NCBI GenBank assembly: GCA_910580075.1
Contig: CAJTVR010000004.1
Coordinates: 31,863-95,862 of the forward strand
Direction: 5' to 3'
Length of the DNA: 64,000 nucleotides
DNA from: an uncultured Eubacterium sp.
Lineage (GTDB): Bacteria; Bacillota; Clostridia; Lachnospirales; Lachnospiraceae
Position 1 is the stretch's first letter, and every line of letters starts with the position of its first letter. Position numbers and translations under genes: made by a program. The notes under the pieces were generated by a model. The model was not told the DNA's origin. It did not search any database and was given only the letters and a program-made list of their open reading frames with translations. Of the stretch, positions 26,153-35,732 are shown piece by piece.

Positions 26153-27085
26153 ATGCAGACATTAATTACAGCGGCGGTTCTTTTAGTGGTTGTGCTGCTG
26201 GTTGCGGTATCCTGCATCAAAATTGTGCCACAGGCACAGGCGGCCGTAATAGAAAGGCTGGGCGGATATCTGGCAACCTGGGGCGTTGGCATTCATTTTA
26301 AGGCACCGTTTATAGACAGAGTTGCAAAAAGAGTACTGCTGAAGGAGCAGGTCGTGGACTTTCCGCCACAGCCGGTTATTACAAAAGATAATGTAACGAT
26401 GCAGATTGATACAGTTGTATATTTTCAGATTACAGACCCGAAGCTGTTTGCATACGGTGTTGAAAATCCGATTATGGCAATTGAAAACCTTACGGCAACA
26501 ACTCTGAGAAATATTATAGGCGATCTGGAATTGGATGAAACACTGACATCCAGAGAAACAATTAATACGAAAATGCGGGCTTCGCTTGACGTAGCGACAG
26601 ATCCATGGGGAATCAAAGTCAACCGCGTGGAGCTGAAAAATATTATTCCTCCGCAGGCAATTCAGGATGCAATGGAAAAGCAGATGAAGGCTGAGAGAGA
26701 GAGGCGTGAGGCAATACTGAAAGCAGAAGGAGAGAAAAAATCAACGATTCTTGTAGCTGAAGGTAAGAAGGAATCTGCGATTCTGGATGCAGAGGCAGAA
26801 AAACAGGCTGCGATTCTGCGCGCAGAAGCCCACAAAGAAGCTATGATCCGTGAAGCAGAGGGTCAGGCAGAAGCAATTCTTAAAGTGCAGCAGGCAAATG
26901 CGGACGGTCTGCGTTTTTTGAAAGAAGCAGATCCGAATTCAGCTGTTATACAGTTAAAAAGCCTGGAAGCATTTGCTAAAGCCGCAGACGGAAAGGCAAC
27001 AAAGATTATTATCCCGTCAGAGATCCAGAGTGTTGCCGGATTAGCAAAATCCATTGTTGAAGTTGGGACGGAGAAATTGAACTGA
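26153..27085 (+). CDS. SPFH/Band 7 membrane protein (QmcA/stomatin-like)
   Basis: 310 residues after an AGGAGGG site. An N-terminal membrane helix (ITAAVLLVVVLLVAVSCI) leads into the SPFH domain (VPQAQAAVIERLGGYLATWG and GIHFKAPFIDRVAKRV). An Ala/Glu-rich coiled coil lies at about 175-250 (KAEGEKKSTILVAEGKKESA). These proteins form membrane rings and organise microdomains, often affecting FtsH or other proteases. No NfeD partner gene is adjacent here. Confidence 0.9.
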   Translation: MQTLITAAVLLVVVLLVAVSCIKIVPQAQAAVIERLGGYLATWGVGIHFKAPFIDRVAKRVLLKEQVVDFPPQPVITKDNVTMQIDTVVYFQITDPKLFAYGVENPIMAIENLTATTLRNIIGDLELDETLTSRETINTKMRASLDVATDPWGIKVNRVELKNIIPPQAIQDAMEKQMKAERERREAILKAEGEKKSTILVAEGKKESAILDAEAEKQAAILRAEAHKEAMIREAEGQAEAILKVQQANADGLRFLKEADPNSAVIQLKSLEAFAKAADGKATKIIIPSEIQSVAGLAKSIVEVGTEKLN

Positions 27086-27110
27086 CAGGCTGCAGCCTGA
27101 TTTCAATAGT

Positions 27111-27206
27111 GGGGCTGTCGCATTAAGAAAATTGATACAGGATATAGTTGGCTTGAATCATTTTTATACTATATCTTGTATATGTTTTGCTTAGTGCGAC
27201 AGCTCC
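27111..27206. repeat. 96-base imperfect palindrome (MITE-like)
   Basis: The ends GGGGCTGTCGCATTAAG and CTTAGTGCGACAGCTCC are inverted copies with two differences. The pairing continues inward through GATATAGT/ACTATATC, so almost the whole 96 bases can fold. Similar GGGCTGTCGCA ends occur on insertion sequences, so this may be a non-autonomous remnant. It sits between the SPFH gene and argF and may also end transcription. Confidence 0.6.
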
Positions 27207-27371
27207 ATTCATACTGATTTTTTAATACCAGCCTGTCCGGAATATGCTGTTTATTTTCAGCTATGTGGAAAAACGGTTCCAGTCCGCTGTATACATAGAG
27301 GCGAAAAGATGTCGGTTTTTCCATATAGGTGAGCGTAAATAAATGCTTTATGAGGAAAGGCGGGGATTTCA

Positions 27372-28361
27372 ATGAATTTACAAGGTAAGCATTTTTTGAA
27401 GCTGCTTGATTTCACACCGGAAGAGATTCTGTATCTGATAGATCTTTCGGCTGAACTCAAGGAAAAAAAGAAAAAAGGAATTGCTCACAATGAGCTGACA
27501 GGCAGAAACATTGCGCTGATTTTTGAAAAGACAAGCACAAGAACCAGATGTGCATTTGAGGTTGCAGCGCATGATCTGGGCATGCATGTAACGTATCTGG
27601 ACCCATCCGGCTCACAGATTGGGAAAAAGGAAAGCATAGCAGATACGGCAAGAGTTCTTGGCAGAATGTTTGACGGTATTGAATACCGGGGATACGGACA
27701 GGAGATTGTCGAAGAACTGGCAGAATACGCAGGAGTTCCTGTATGGAACGGGCTGACAAATGAGTTTCATCCAACGCAGATGATAGCGGACATGCTTACA
27801 GTGAAGGAACATTTTCATACACTGAAAGGCATTAAATTTGTATATATGGGAGATGCCCGTTATAATATGGGGAATTCTCTAATGGTAACATGTGCAAAAC
27901 TGGGAATGAATTTTACTGCATGCACAAATAAAAAATATTTTCCAGATGAAAAACTGTTTCATACCTGTAAAGAGATTGCCTTACAGACAGGTGCCAGCGT
28001 GACGCTGACAGAAGATGTAAATGAAGCAGCTGCAGGTGCAGATGTAATTTACACAGATGTCTGGGTATCCATGGGTGAGCCAGAGGAGGTATGGTCGGAG
28101 CGGATCAATGATTTGAAACGATATCAGGTAAATGCAAGTACCATGGCAGCAGCAAAAGACAGCGCAATTTTTATGCATTGTCTGCCGGCATTCCATGATT
28201 TGAAAACAACTATCGGTCAGCAGGTATATGAAAAATTTGGTTTACAGGAACTAGAAGTTACTGATGAGGTATTCGAGAGCGGCCGGTCGGTTGTGTTTGA
28301 TGAAGCAGAGAATCGCATGCACAGCATCAAAGCAATCATGTATGCCACTATGCCGCGCTGA
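27372..28361 (+). CDS. argF: Ornithine carbamoyltransferase
   Basis: 329 residues. It makes citrulline from ornithine and carbamoyl phosphate; the arginine synthesis direction is likely. The carbamoyl-phosphate loop FEKTSTRTRCAFEVA is at about residues 51-65, the FHPTQMIADMLT motif follows, then VWVSMGEPEEVW, and HCLPAFHD carries the catalytic Cys. No arc deiminase genes are adjacent, which favours the biosynthetic enzyme, although the catabolic form (ArcB) cannot be excluded from sequence alone. The ribosome site is AAAGGCGGGG. Confidence 0.93.
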   Translation: MNLQGKHFLKLLDFTPEEILYLIDLSAELKEKKKKGIAHNELTGRNIALIFEKTSTRTRCAFEVAAHDLGMHVTYLDPSGSQIGKKESIADTARVLGRMFDGIEYRGYGQEIVEELAEYAGVPVWNGLTNEFHPTQMIADMLTVKEHFHTLKGIKFVYMGDARYNMGNSLMVTCAKLGMNFTACTNKKYFPDEKLFHTCKEIALQTGASVTLTEDVNEAAAGADVIYTDVWVSMGEPEEVWSERINDLKRYQVNASTMAAAKDSAIFMHCLPAFHDLKTTIGQQVYEKFGLQELEVTDEVFESGRSVVFDEAENRMHSIKAIMYATMPR

Positions 28362-28445
28362 TATGACCTCAGTTCGTAACTGCTTTAGAGTAACGGCATA
28401 TTTCAGTATGCATAACAGGTCTTCACAGGAAATGGGGTAAGCAAG

Positions 28446-29423
28446 ATGAAAGCAGGAATACTAGCAGAACTTAGGGCATCAGATGGATACGTGTCGGGGC
28501 AGGATCTCTGTAAAAAATTCGGGGTTTCCCGCACAGCAATATGGAAGGCAATAAACCAGCTAAAGCAGACGGGGTACGAGATAGAAGCTGTTCAAAACCG
28601 CGGATACCACATTGTATCTACACCGGATATACTGAGTGAGAATGAACTCAAAAGCATCCGCAAGACAGAATGGCTCGGAAATACGATTTGTTATGAACCC
28701 GTAATGGGTTCAACAAATACGAAAGCTATGCAGCTTGCAGAAGAAGGAGCGCCTCACGGAACACTTGTTGTTACAGACAAACAGGAATGCGGCCGGGGGC
28801 GCAGGGGGAGGAACTGGGAAACGCCGCCAGGAACAGGCATTGCAATGACATTACTGCTTCGTCCGGAAATTAATCCGGATAACGCGTCCATGCTGACGCT
28901 GGTAGCGGCAATGGCAGTGGCAAGAGGGATTGAAGACGAATCCGGCCTGAGGGTCGGTATCAAATGGCCTAATGATATCATTGTCAATGCAAAAAAGGTC
29001 AGTGGAATATTAACGGAAATGAGTGCGCAGACAGATTATGTAAATCACATTGTAATCGGTATAGGTATTAATGTGCACACAGAAGAGTTTTCAGAGGAAC
29101 TTAAAAATATAGCCACATCCATTTATATGGAACTTGGTATTAAAATTAACCGGGCCGCTTTAATTGAACGCATCTGTGAATATTTTGAAGCATACTATGA
29201 TGTGTTTCTGCGGACAGAGGATTTAAGCGAAATTGCTAAGCAGTATGATGCCTATATGGTTAACCGCAACCAGCCGGTCAGAGTGTTAGATCCTCATGAT
29301 GCGTTTGAAGGAACAGCACGCGGCATTACAAACAGAGGGGAACTGCTTGTGGATACATGGGAAACCAGGAGACTGGTATCTTCGGGAGAAGTATCTGTAC
29401 GGGGAATATATGGTTATTTATAA
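28446..29423 (+). CDS. birA: Biotin-[acetyl-CoA-carboxylase] ligase with DNA-binding domain
   Basis: 325 residues of the bifunctional type. An N-terminal winged helix (residues 1-60, GQDLCKKFGVSRTAIWKAIN) allows it to repress biotin genes. The catalytic domain has GRGRRGRNWETPPG, which forms biotinyl-AMP, and KWPNDIIVNAKKVSGIL. A C-terminal SH3-like domain follows (NRGELLVDTWETRRLVSSGE). It begins a tight series with the DUF6145 gene (9 bases) and coaX (2 bases). Confidence 0.94.
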   Translation: MKAGILAELRASDGYVSGQDLCKKFGVSRTAIWKAINQLKQTGYEIEAVQNRGYHIVSTPDILSENELKSIRKTEWLGNTICYEPVMGSTNTKAMQLAEEGAPHGTLVVTDKQECGRGRRGRNWETPPGTGIAMTLLLRPEINPDNASMLTLVAAMAVARGIEDESGLRVGIKWPNDIIVNAKKVSGILTEMSAQTDYVNHIVIGIGINVHTEEFSEELKNIATSIYMELGIKINRAALIERICEYFEAYYDVFLRTEDLSEIAKQYDAYMVNRNQPVRVLDPHDAFEGTARGITNRGELLVDTWETRRLVSSGEVSVRGIYGYL

Positions 29424-29432
29424 GGAGCAGCA

Positions 29433-29771
29433 ATGTATCAGGACGAAGTTGTATTATGCGGTTCCAGTGCATACACAAAGAAATTTTATCTGAATGAGGA
29501 TTTTATGAATCTTCCGGAGCAGATAAAAAATGATTTGAAAATCTTATGTGTTTTGTATACAGAAGATGTGGGAGGCACTCTGCAGCTTGTGTTTGACAGA
29601 GACGGAAATCTGGCATTTCGGACGGAATATGCAGAAGATGATTTTTTGTACGATGAAATTGGAAGCGTACTGAAAATAAAACAGTTTCGGCAGACAAAGC
29701 AGGAATTATTAGAAGCATTGGAAATGTTTTATAAAGTATTTTTTCTGGGCGAGGAGTTTGAGGAGGACTAG
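29433..29771 (+). CDS. DUF6145-type conserved protein
   Basis: 112 residues, acidic, with no membrane segment. It begins MYQDEVVLCGSSAYTKKFYL and ends in an acidic tail. The same small family is commonly found between birA and coaX in Lachnospiraceae, which this layout matches. Function unknown. It is separated by 9 bases from birA and 2 bases from coaX, so the three are probably one operon. Confidence 0.7.
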   Translation: MYQDEVVLCGSSAYTKKFYLNEDFMNLPEQIKNDLKILCVLYTEDVGGTLQLVFDRDGNLAFRTEYAEDDFLYDEIGSVLKIKQFRQTKQELLEALEMFYKVFFLGEEFEED

Positions 29772-29773
29772 GA

Positions 29774-30541
29774 ATGTTATTAGTAACAGATGTTGGAAAC
29801 TCCAATATTACATTAGGTGTATTTGACAGAGACAGGCTGGAGGCTACATTCAGGCTGACTACAAAGATAACCCGTACATCAGATGAATACGGGATTGTTT
29901 TTAGAAATCTGCTGCAGCACAGCCAGATAGAAGCCAGCGGTATCCGGGCGGTTGTAATATCGTCTGTTGTGCCCAATGTCATGCATTCTCTGACAAGTGC
30001 ATTTATCAAATATATCCATGTCACTCCGCTTATCGTGGCACCAGGAATAAAGACCGGGATCCGGATTGCTACAGAAAATCCAAGACAGATTGGAGCAGAC
30101 CGTATAGTAGATGCAGTAGGAGCTTACGGGCTGTACGGCGGGCCGGTTATCGTAATTGATTATGGAACGGCAACTACTTATGATCTTGTAGACGCATCCG
30201 GCTCATTTATTGCAGGCGTGATTGCGCCAGGTATCAGGACTTCAGCAAAAGCTCTCTGGGAAGAAGCTGCGAAGCTGCCGGAAATAGAAATCTGCAAACC
30301 GAAAAGCATACTTGCCCAGGAAACGATCAGCAGCATGCAGGCAGGTCTTGTATACGGGCAGATTGGCCAGACAGAGTATATTGTCAGGCATATGAAAGAG
30401 GAGTTTGCCACAGAAAATATAAAAGTAGTAGCGACAGGAGGCCTGGGTAAAACAATAGCCTCTGAAACAAATGCTATTGATGTATATGATCCGAATCTGA
30501 CTCTGCATGGAATGCGCCTTATTTATGAAAAACAGAAATAG
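29774..30541 (+). CDS. coaX: Type III pantothenate kinase
   Basis: 255 residues. It phosphorylates pantothenate in the first step of CoA synthesis. ASKHA-fold motifs are LLVTDVGNSNITLGVFD at the N-terminus (phosphate loop), IGADRIVDAVGAYGLYG, VIDYGTATTYDLVD and GGLGKTIA. It is co-transcribed with birA, so two cofactor genes share an operon. Confidence 0.94.
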   Translation: MLLVTDVGNSNITLGVFDRDRLEATFRLTTKITRTSDEYGIVFRNLLQHSQIEASGIRAVVISSVVPNVMHSLTSAFIKYIHVTPLIVAPGIKTGIRIATENPRQIGADRIVDAVGAYGLYGGPVIVIDYGTATTYDLVDASGSFIAGVIAPGIRTSAKALWEEAAKLPEIEICKPKSILAQETISSMQAGLVYGQIGQTEYIVRHMKEEFATENIKVVATGGLGKTIASETNAIDVYDPNLTLHGMRLIYEKQK

Positions 30542-30657
30542 CCGGCATTTCGTATACGGAATAAATGGCTGTTATAATCAGCCGGCTGCAGAAAAACAGC
30601 AATACCAGCAACAGGAAATATGAATGAAGAAATACAGAAATATATAAGGAATACGTA

Positions 30658-31653
30658 ATGAAGCAATTAACGATAGGTAATATAACATTAAAAAACAGCC
30701 TGATTTTAGGGCCCATGGCAGGTGTAACAGACCTGCCATTTCGTTTGTTATGCGCACAGCAGGGAGCCGGTCTGGTATGCATGGAAATGATCAGTGCAAA
30801 AGGCATTCTGTACCGCAGCAGAAATACGGAAGCGCTGCTTGCTGTTGATGAGAAAGAACATCCGGTATCTTTACAGCTTTTCGGAGCAGACCCGGACATT
30901 ATATCGGAAATGGCTAAAAAAATAGAAGAGCGTCCCTTTGATATTCTGGATATTAATATGGGATGTCCTGTGCCGAAAGTAGTCAGTAACGGCGAAGGCT
31001 CCGCACTAATGAAAAATCCGGTTTTAGCCGGAAAAATAATAGAAAAAACAGTCAGGGCGATTCAAAAGCCAGTGACAGTTAAATTCCGCAAAGGTTTTGA
31101 CAGTGAGCATATCAATGCAGTAGAAATGGCTCATATCGCACAGGAATCCGGTGCTGCCGCAGTAGCTGTGCATGGACGCACAAGGGAAGAGTATTATTCG
31201 GGCAGTGCGGACTGGGACATTATCAGACAGGTAAAAGAGGCTGTTTCCATACCGGTTATCGGAAACGGAGACCTCAGATGTTTTCAGGATGTTCTGCGGA
31301 TGAAAGATCAGACCGGATGTGACGGGTTTATGATTGCAAGAGGAGCCCAGGGGAATCCCTGGATATTTTCCCAGATACTGAAAGAAGCCGCAGCCATGAA
31401 AAATTCCACACAGTATCAGGCAGAGCGGCCGTCAGCGAGGGAAGTGGCAGATATGGTGCTGCGTCACGCCAGAATGCAGCTGCAGCTGAAAGGGGATTAT
31501 ACGGGCATTCGGGAAATGCGCAAGCATGCGGCCTGGTACACAGGCGGTTATAAACATGCGTCCAGACTGCGGCGTGAGATGAATGAAGTGGAAACGTATG
31601 AACAGCTGGAGCAGCTGATGGAGCAGTTTGTGCAAAAAACTGATACTGTATAA
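30658..31653 (+). CDS. dusB: tRNA-dihydrouridine synthase
   Basis: 331 residues. It is an FMN enzyme that reduces uridine in the tRNA D-loop. The flavin site LGPMAGVTDLPFRLLCAQQG is at the N-terminus and the catalytic Cys is in DINMGCPVPKVVSNGEGSAL. RGAQGNPWIFSQ closes the barrel. The GreA/LysS neighbourhood is the common Firmicutes order dusB-greA-lysS. Confidence 0.93.
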   Translation: MKQLTIGNITLKNSLILGPMAGVTDLPFRLLCAQQGAGLVCMEMISAKGILYRSRNTEALLAVDEKEHPVSLQLFGADPDIISEMAKKIEERPFDILDINMGCPVPKVVSNGEGSALMKNPVLAGKIIEKTVRAIQKPVTVKFRKGFDSEHINAVEMAHIAQESGAAAVAVHGRTREEYYSGSADWDIIRQVKEAVSIPVIGNGDLRCFQDVLRMKDQTGCDGFMIARGAQGNPWIFSQILKEAAAMKNSTQYQAERPSAREVADMVLRHARMQLQLKGDYTGIREMRKHAAWYTGGYKHASRLRREMNEVETYEQLEQLMEQFVQKTDTV

Positions 31654-31701
31654 CAGCTGTCTGCATATAATTAGAAAAAAAGACAGGACTGATAAAATTA
31701 T

Positions 31702-32376
31702 TTGATACTGCAGAAATTTTTCGGATGGATTAATATAAGGTTCAGACGGCAGGATATACAGCATATAGATAAAAATAAAGATACGGGAGCAGAATATGCT
31801 GCCGCAATAAAAAAATTTTCACCCATGACATATCAGAATCCGTTTATCATGTACATGCGGCCTGTGCTGGAGCAGATTCTGAAAAAAAGAGGCATTCCCT
31901 GCCAGAAACTGGAACTGGTAATTATTGATGCAGAACATGACCGTGATGAAGACGACAATGATATTGAAAATGTGCTTTATGAGCTTGTACAGCAGCTGAA
32001 TTATCTGATGCTTGTCACTGACAGGCCGGAAAAATATGAAGACTTTATGGATATGGCGTATGAAGAAAACGGCTTAATCGTTCAGCGGATTTCCAAAACA
32101 GCAGGAAAAAACGCGCGCGGGAATCTGGTCATGGATTTTGAACGCAGCACAGGCATCTGTACAGAGAATATGAAATCCGGTATTGTTTATCTTCCGGTTT
32201 ACAAAAGACCATGGGAAATTGGCGAAAACCTTGACATTATTGTGCCTGTTGGGTATAATACTTTGGTTGTGAGAGGCATTTTTCCAGAAGATTCGGAAAA
32301 AGGATGCCTGACAGATGAGAAATTCGTGAGGGATAGGAAGTCAGACCGATTGGATCGGGAATTCAGGAAGGGTTGA
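31702..32376 (+). CDS. Unrecognised conserved protein between dusB and greA
   Basis: 224 residues, probably from a TTG at 31702 with a weak ribosome site. It is soluble, with an acidic DAEHDRDEDDND stretch at about residues 75-86 and a well-folded middle (NVLYELVQQLNYLMLVTDRP). It ends 6 bases before greA, so the two are likely co-transcribed. I recognise no domain. Confidence 0.6.
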   Translation: MILQKFFGWINIRFRRQDIQHIDKNKDTGAEYAAAIKKFSPMTYQNPFIMYMRPVLEQILKKRGIPCQKLELVIIDAEHDRDEDDNDIENVLYELVQQLNYLMLVTDRPEKYEDFMDMAYEENGLIVQRISKTAGKNARGNLVMDFERSTGICTENMKSGIVYLPVYKRPWEIGENLDIIVPVGYNTLVVRGIFPEDSEKGCLTDEKFVRDRKSDRLDREFRKG

Positions 32377-32382
32377 AAGGCG

Positions 32383-32865
32383 ATGGAAAAGAAGAACATT
32401 TTAACTTATGAAGGCTTGCAGAAGCTGGAGAATGAATTACAGGATTTAAAACTGGTAAAACGAAAAGAAATTGCGCAGAAAATTAAAGAAGCCAGAGAAC
32501 AGGGAGATTTATCCGAAAACGCAGAATATGATGCAGCAAAAGACGAACAGCGCGATATAGAGGCACGCATTGAAGAATTGGAAAAAATTCTAAAAAATGC
32601 GGAAGTTGTAGTAGAAGAAGAAGTAGACTTAGATAAAATCAACGTAGGCTGCCTTGTAAGAATCCTGGATTGTGAATTTGATGAAGAACTGGAGTATAAA
32701 ATAGTAGGATCTACAGAGGCAAACAGCCTGAAAGGAAAAATTTCGAATGAATCTCCGGTAGGACGGGCACTTCTGGGCCACAAAATCGGAGATATGGTAG
32801 AAGTAGAGACACAGGCAGGAATCTTACAGTATAAAGTGCTTGAAATTCAAAGATCAAATATATAG
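32383..32865 (+). CDS. greA: Transcription elongation factor GreA
   Basis: 160 residues. It rescues backtracked RNA polymerase by stimulating transcript cleavage. The N-terminal coiled coil with the acidic tip (EAREQGDLSENAEYDAAKDE, about residues 40-59) and the C-terminal FKBP-like domain (SPVGRALLGHKIGDMVEVET) are both complete. Confidence 0.96.
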   Translation: MEKKNILTYEGLQKLENELQDLKLVKRKEIAQKIKEAREQGDLSENAEYDAAKDEQRDIEARIEELEKILKNAEVVVEEEVDLDKINVGCLVRILDCEFDEELEYKIVGSTEANSLKGKISNESPVGRALLGHKIGDMVEVETQAGILQYKVLEIQRSNI

Positions 32866-32927
32866 CTGGCAAATGCCCGAATGCATCATAGATGAAAATG
32901 CCTAAAAGAAGCAGTGGAGGAAAGAAA

Positions 32928-34409
32928 ATGGCCGGACAGCAGAATCAGGATGTGAACCAGTTATTAAAGGTTCGACATGAAAAATTACAGGAGCTGCAGG
33001 ATAAGGGAAAAGATCCGTTTCAGATTACAAAATATGATGTGACACATCACAGCCTGGAAATCAAAGAAAATTTTGAAACACTGGAAAATCAGGAAGTATC
33101 AATTGCCGGGCGCATGATGTTTAAGCGTGTTATGGGAAAAGCATCTTTTTGCAATATTCAGGATCTGCAGGGAAATATTCAGGTATATGCAGCCAGAGAC
33201 GATATCGGAGAGGACAGTTATAAAGATTTTAAAAAATATGATGTCGGAGATATTTTAGGAATCAAAGGTACTGTATTTAAGACAAAAACAGGAGAAATTT
33301 CAGTCCATGCAAAAGACGTTGTGCTTCTGTCTAAGAGCCTGCAGATACTGCCGGAAAAATACCACGGCCTGACAGATACAGATATCCGTTACCGTCAGAG
33401 ATATGTCGACCTGATTATGAATGCGGATGTCAAAGATACATTTATCAAACGTTCCAAAATCATCAGCGCTATCCGCCGTTATCTGGATACTCAGGGATTT
33501 ATGGAAGTAGAAACTCCAATGCTTGTTTCAAATGCAGGAGGAGCAGCAGCAAGGCCTTTTGAGACACATTTTAACGCCTTAAACGAAGACCTGAAGCTGC
33601 GGATTTCACTGGAACTGTATTTAAAGAGACTGATAGTAGGCGGCATGGAGCGCGTCTATGAAATAGGCCGTGTATTCCGCAACGAAGGCCTTGATACAAG
33701 ACATAATCCAGAGTTTACATTAATGGAATTATATCAGGCATATACAGATTATAACGGAATGATGGATCTTACAGAAAATCTGTATCGTTATGTTGCAAAA
33801 GAAGTAACCGGCGGTGAAGTGCTTCAGTATGGAGAACATACAATAGATTTGTCAAAACCTTTTGAACGCATTACAATGATAGATGCAGTTAAAAAATATT
33901 CCGGTGTAGATTTTAATGAAATAAATTCTACAGAGGAAGCAAAGAAGACTGCAGATGAACATCATATTGAATATGAGGACCGTCACCAGAAAGGAGACAT
34001 ACTCAGCCTGTTCTTCGAACATTATGCAGAAGAACATCTGATTCAGCCGACGTTTGTTATGGATCATCCGATTGAGATCTCTCCGTTAACGAAAAAGAAA
34101 CCGGATCATCCGGGATATGTAGAGAGATTTGAATTTTTCCTGAATGGATGGGAAATGGCAAATGCATATTCTGAGCTCAATGACCCGATTGACCAGAGAG
34201 AACGCTTTGCAGCCCAGGAGAAAGCATTTGCAGCCGGGGATGAAGAGGCGAACCATACAGATGAAGACTTCCTTAATGCCCTCGATATTGGTATGCCGCC
34301 GACTGGGGGAATTGGATTCGGAATTGACCGGATGGTTATGATTATGACAAATTCGGCAGCGATCCGTGATGTGCTGCTGTTCCCGACAATGAAGTCACTG
34401 GATAAGTAA
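32928..34409 (+). CDS. lysS: Lysyl-tRNA synthetase, class II
   Basis: 493 residues from the ATG at 32928, which has GGAGG 8 bases upstream; a longer frame from 32892 lacks one. An OB-fold anticodon domain (about 50-150) is followed by class II motifs 1 (GFMEVETPMLV), 2 (FRNEGLDTRHNPEFTLMELY) and 3 (GIGFGIDRMVM). The last codons, FPTMKSLDK, are also the attachment site of Element A, which leaves the protein sequence intact. Confidence 0.96.
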   Translation: MAGQQNQDVNQLLKVRHEKLQELQDKGKDPFQITKYDVTHHSLEIKENFETLENQEVSIAGRMMFKRVMGKASFCNIQDLQGNIQVYAARDDIGEDSYKDFKKYDVGDILGIKGTVFKTKTGEISVHAKDVVLLSKSLQILPEKYHGLTDTDIRYRQRYVDLIMNADVKDTFIKRSKIISAIRRYLDTQGFMEVETPMLVSNAGGAAARPFETHFNALNEDLKLRISLELYLKRLIVGGMERVYEIGRVFRNEGLDTRHNPEFTLMELYQAYTDYNGMMDLTENLYRYVAKEVTGGEVLQYGEHTIDLSKPFERITMIDAVKKYSGVDFNEINSTEEAKKTADEHHIEYEDRHQKGDILSLFFEHYAEEHLIQPTFVMDHPIEISPLTKKKPDHPGYVERFEFFLNGWEMANAYSELNDPIDQRERFAAQEKAFAAGDEEANHTDEDFLNALDIGMPPTGGIGFGIDRMVMIMTNSAAIRDVLLFPTMKSLDK

Positions 34410-34411
34410 AA
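34381..34411. repeat. Left attachment core of Element A in the lysS 3' end
   Basis: These 31 bases end in GATAAGTAAAA and match 56993-57023 at 25 of 31 positions without gaps. The left copy encodes PTMKSLDK-stop of lysS. The right copy encodes PTMKSIDK-stop, with mainly third-base changes. The pair brackets an integrase-bearing segment. Confidence 0.75.
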
Positions 34412-34561
34412 GCCTGTATTTATGCGGGTTTCAGAATGATTTTTGTACCAAATATTTAGGTTTTGTACCAATCTTGTACCATCTGGAAACAGAAATATAC
34501 AGGGTTATGCAGAGTTGTTGGTAAAAGGCAGCTCATAGAAACTATATAAGAGCTAAGAAAA

Positions 34562-34598
34562 GGGGAATATCCTGCACAACTGCAGGATATTCCCTTTT
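34562..34598 (+). terminator. Strong terminator inside the left end of Element A
   Basis: GGGAATATCCTGCA pairs perfectly with TGCAGGATATTCCC around a 4-base loop and is followed by TTTT. It would shield the element from lysS read-through. Confidence 0.85.
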
Positions 34599-34747
34599 CG
34601 TGCATTTATTGTAAAAATGCATGGTATGATGAAGCTTCTAAAAATAGGAATTAAAAAATTATATCAGGTTTTGCAGCTATGTGATATAATACATAGAAAA
34701 AGTGCAGCTTTGCGATATAGAAAACAAAAACAGAAAGGCAGGACGAT

Positions 34748-35674
34748 ATGCCAAAAAAGACACCGGACTACGATAACGTTTTCAAGACAATGAAAATGAA
34801 GCACAAGCGGCTGTTTGTTTCTGTGATCAATGACGTTTTTGGAAAAGATTATCCATTGGACGTTAAAGTAGATGTACTGCCATCCGAGGGTTATCTGACA
34901 GAAAATGAAACAGCAGACGGGAGTAAGGAAATTGAAGAGCAGATTTCGGATTTCCTGATAAAGATCAGGGATGAAGTATATTTGTTGGAATGCCAGAGCT
35001 ATGATGACGGTTCTATGGCTATCAGGATTGCGGAGTATGCTTTTATTGCTGCGAGGCAGTTTGCAGTGTGGGATATTGGTAAGGCAACAATACCAATGCC
35101 CAGATTTACGGTTATTTATGTGAAACGTACCGAAAAGACACCAAAGGTAACAACGATTACATTTGCATTCCCAGATGGACAGAGTGTAGATTATAAGTCC
35201 GACAATGTGATTCTGGAAGAATTAACGAGAGAGTATATTATTGAAAAGAAGCTGTTTCCATATATTCCATTTTATATCGCAAGGTATGAAAAGGATATTG
35301 TAACAGGAGATGATATAGATGCAGCTGTAGATGATCTGGTATATTTTAAAAATGAAATTATCCGGCTTCATAATGAAAGTGGATTGTCAGATTTGGAAAT
35401 GACAGATCTTATAGGTTTTATAAAAACGATAATCACACATATTACAAATGGAAACAAAAATGAAGAAAGGCTGGTAAATATCATGGGTGGAGTAATAATT
35501 GAAACGGAATCAGAAAAACTTCTGAAACAAGGAAAAGTTCAGATGATTATTGAACTAGGTCAGGAGGATGGACTTAGTGATGAAGTTATTCTTAACAGAC
35601 TCCAGAAAAAAATTGGAATATCACCTGAAAGGGCAAAAGAATATTTGTATAAGTATGGAAAGCAGATTGTATAA
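34748..35674 (+). CDS. Rpn-family PD-(D/E)XK nuclease
   Basis: 308 residues, starting behind GAAAGGCAGG. The N-terminal fold has the family pattern PDYDNVFKTM, then SDFLIKIRDEVYLLECQS with Asp and Glu-x-Gln active-site positions, then an Arg/Tyr helix (RIAEYAF). Rpn proteins are often mis-called transposases, but the family includes DNA nucleases, some acting as toxin-antitoxin systems against phage. The last ~45 residues (MIIELGQEDGLSDEVILNRL onward) form a separate helical module that recurs at the end of the 35966 protein. An internal ATG at 35483, following GAAAGG, could give a short C-terminal product. Confidence 0.7.
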   Translation: MPKKTPDYDNVFKTMKMKHKRLFVSVINDVFGKDYPLDVKVDVLPSEGYLTENETADGSKEIEEQISDFLIKIRDEVYLLECQSYDDGSMAIRIAEYAFIAARQFAVWDIGKATIPMPRFTVIYVKRTEKTPKVTTITFAFPDGQSVDYKSDNVILEELTREYIIEKKLFPYIPFYIARYEKDIVTGDDIDAAVDDLVYFKNEIIRLHNESGLSDLEMTDLIGFIKTIITHITNGNKNEERLVNIMGGVIIETESEKLLKQGKVQMIIELGQEDGLSDEVILNRLQKKIGISPERAKEYLYKYGKQIV

Positions 35675-35730
35675 ATGAAGAAAGGCTAGTAAATGTTATA
35701 GGTGGAAGTATCATTGAAACTCAGACGGAA
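35675..35730 (+). repeat. Diverged duplicate of an internal Rpn gene segment
   Basis: AATGAAGAAAGGCTAGTAAA at 35675 and the following ~35 bases closely repeat 35460-35516 inside the preceding gene. The translation, NEERLVNVIGGSIIETQTE, matches NEERLVNIMGGVIIETESE. It is a leftover of another Rpn gene's hinge region without its tail. Confidence 0.75.
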
Positions 35731-35732
35731 AT

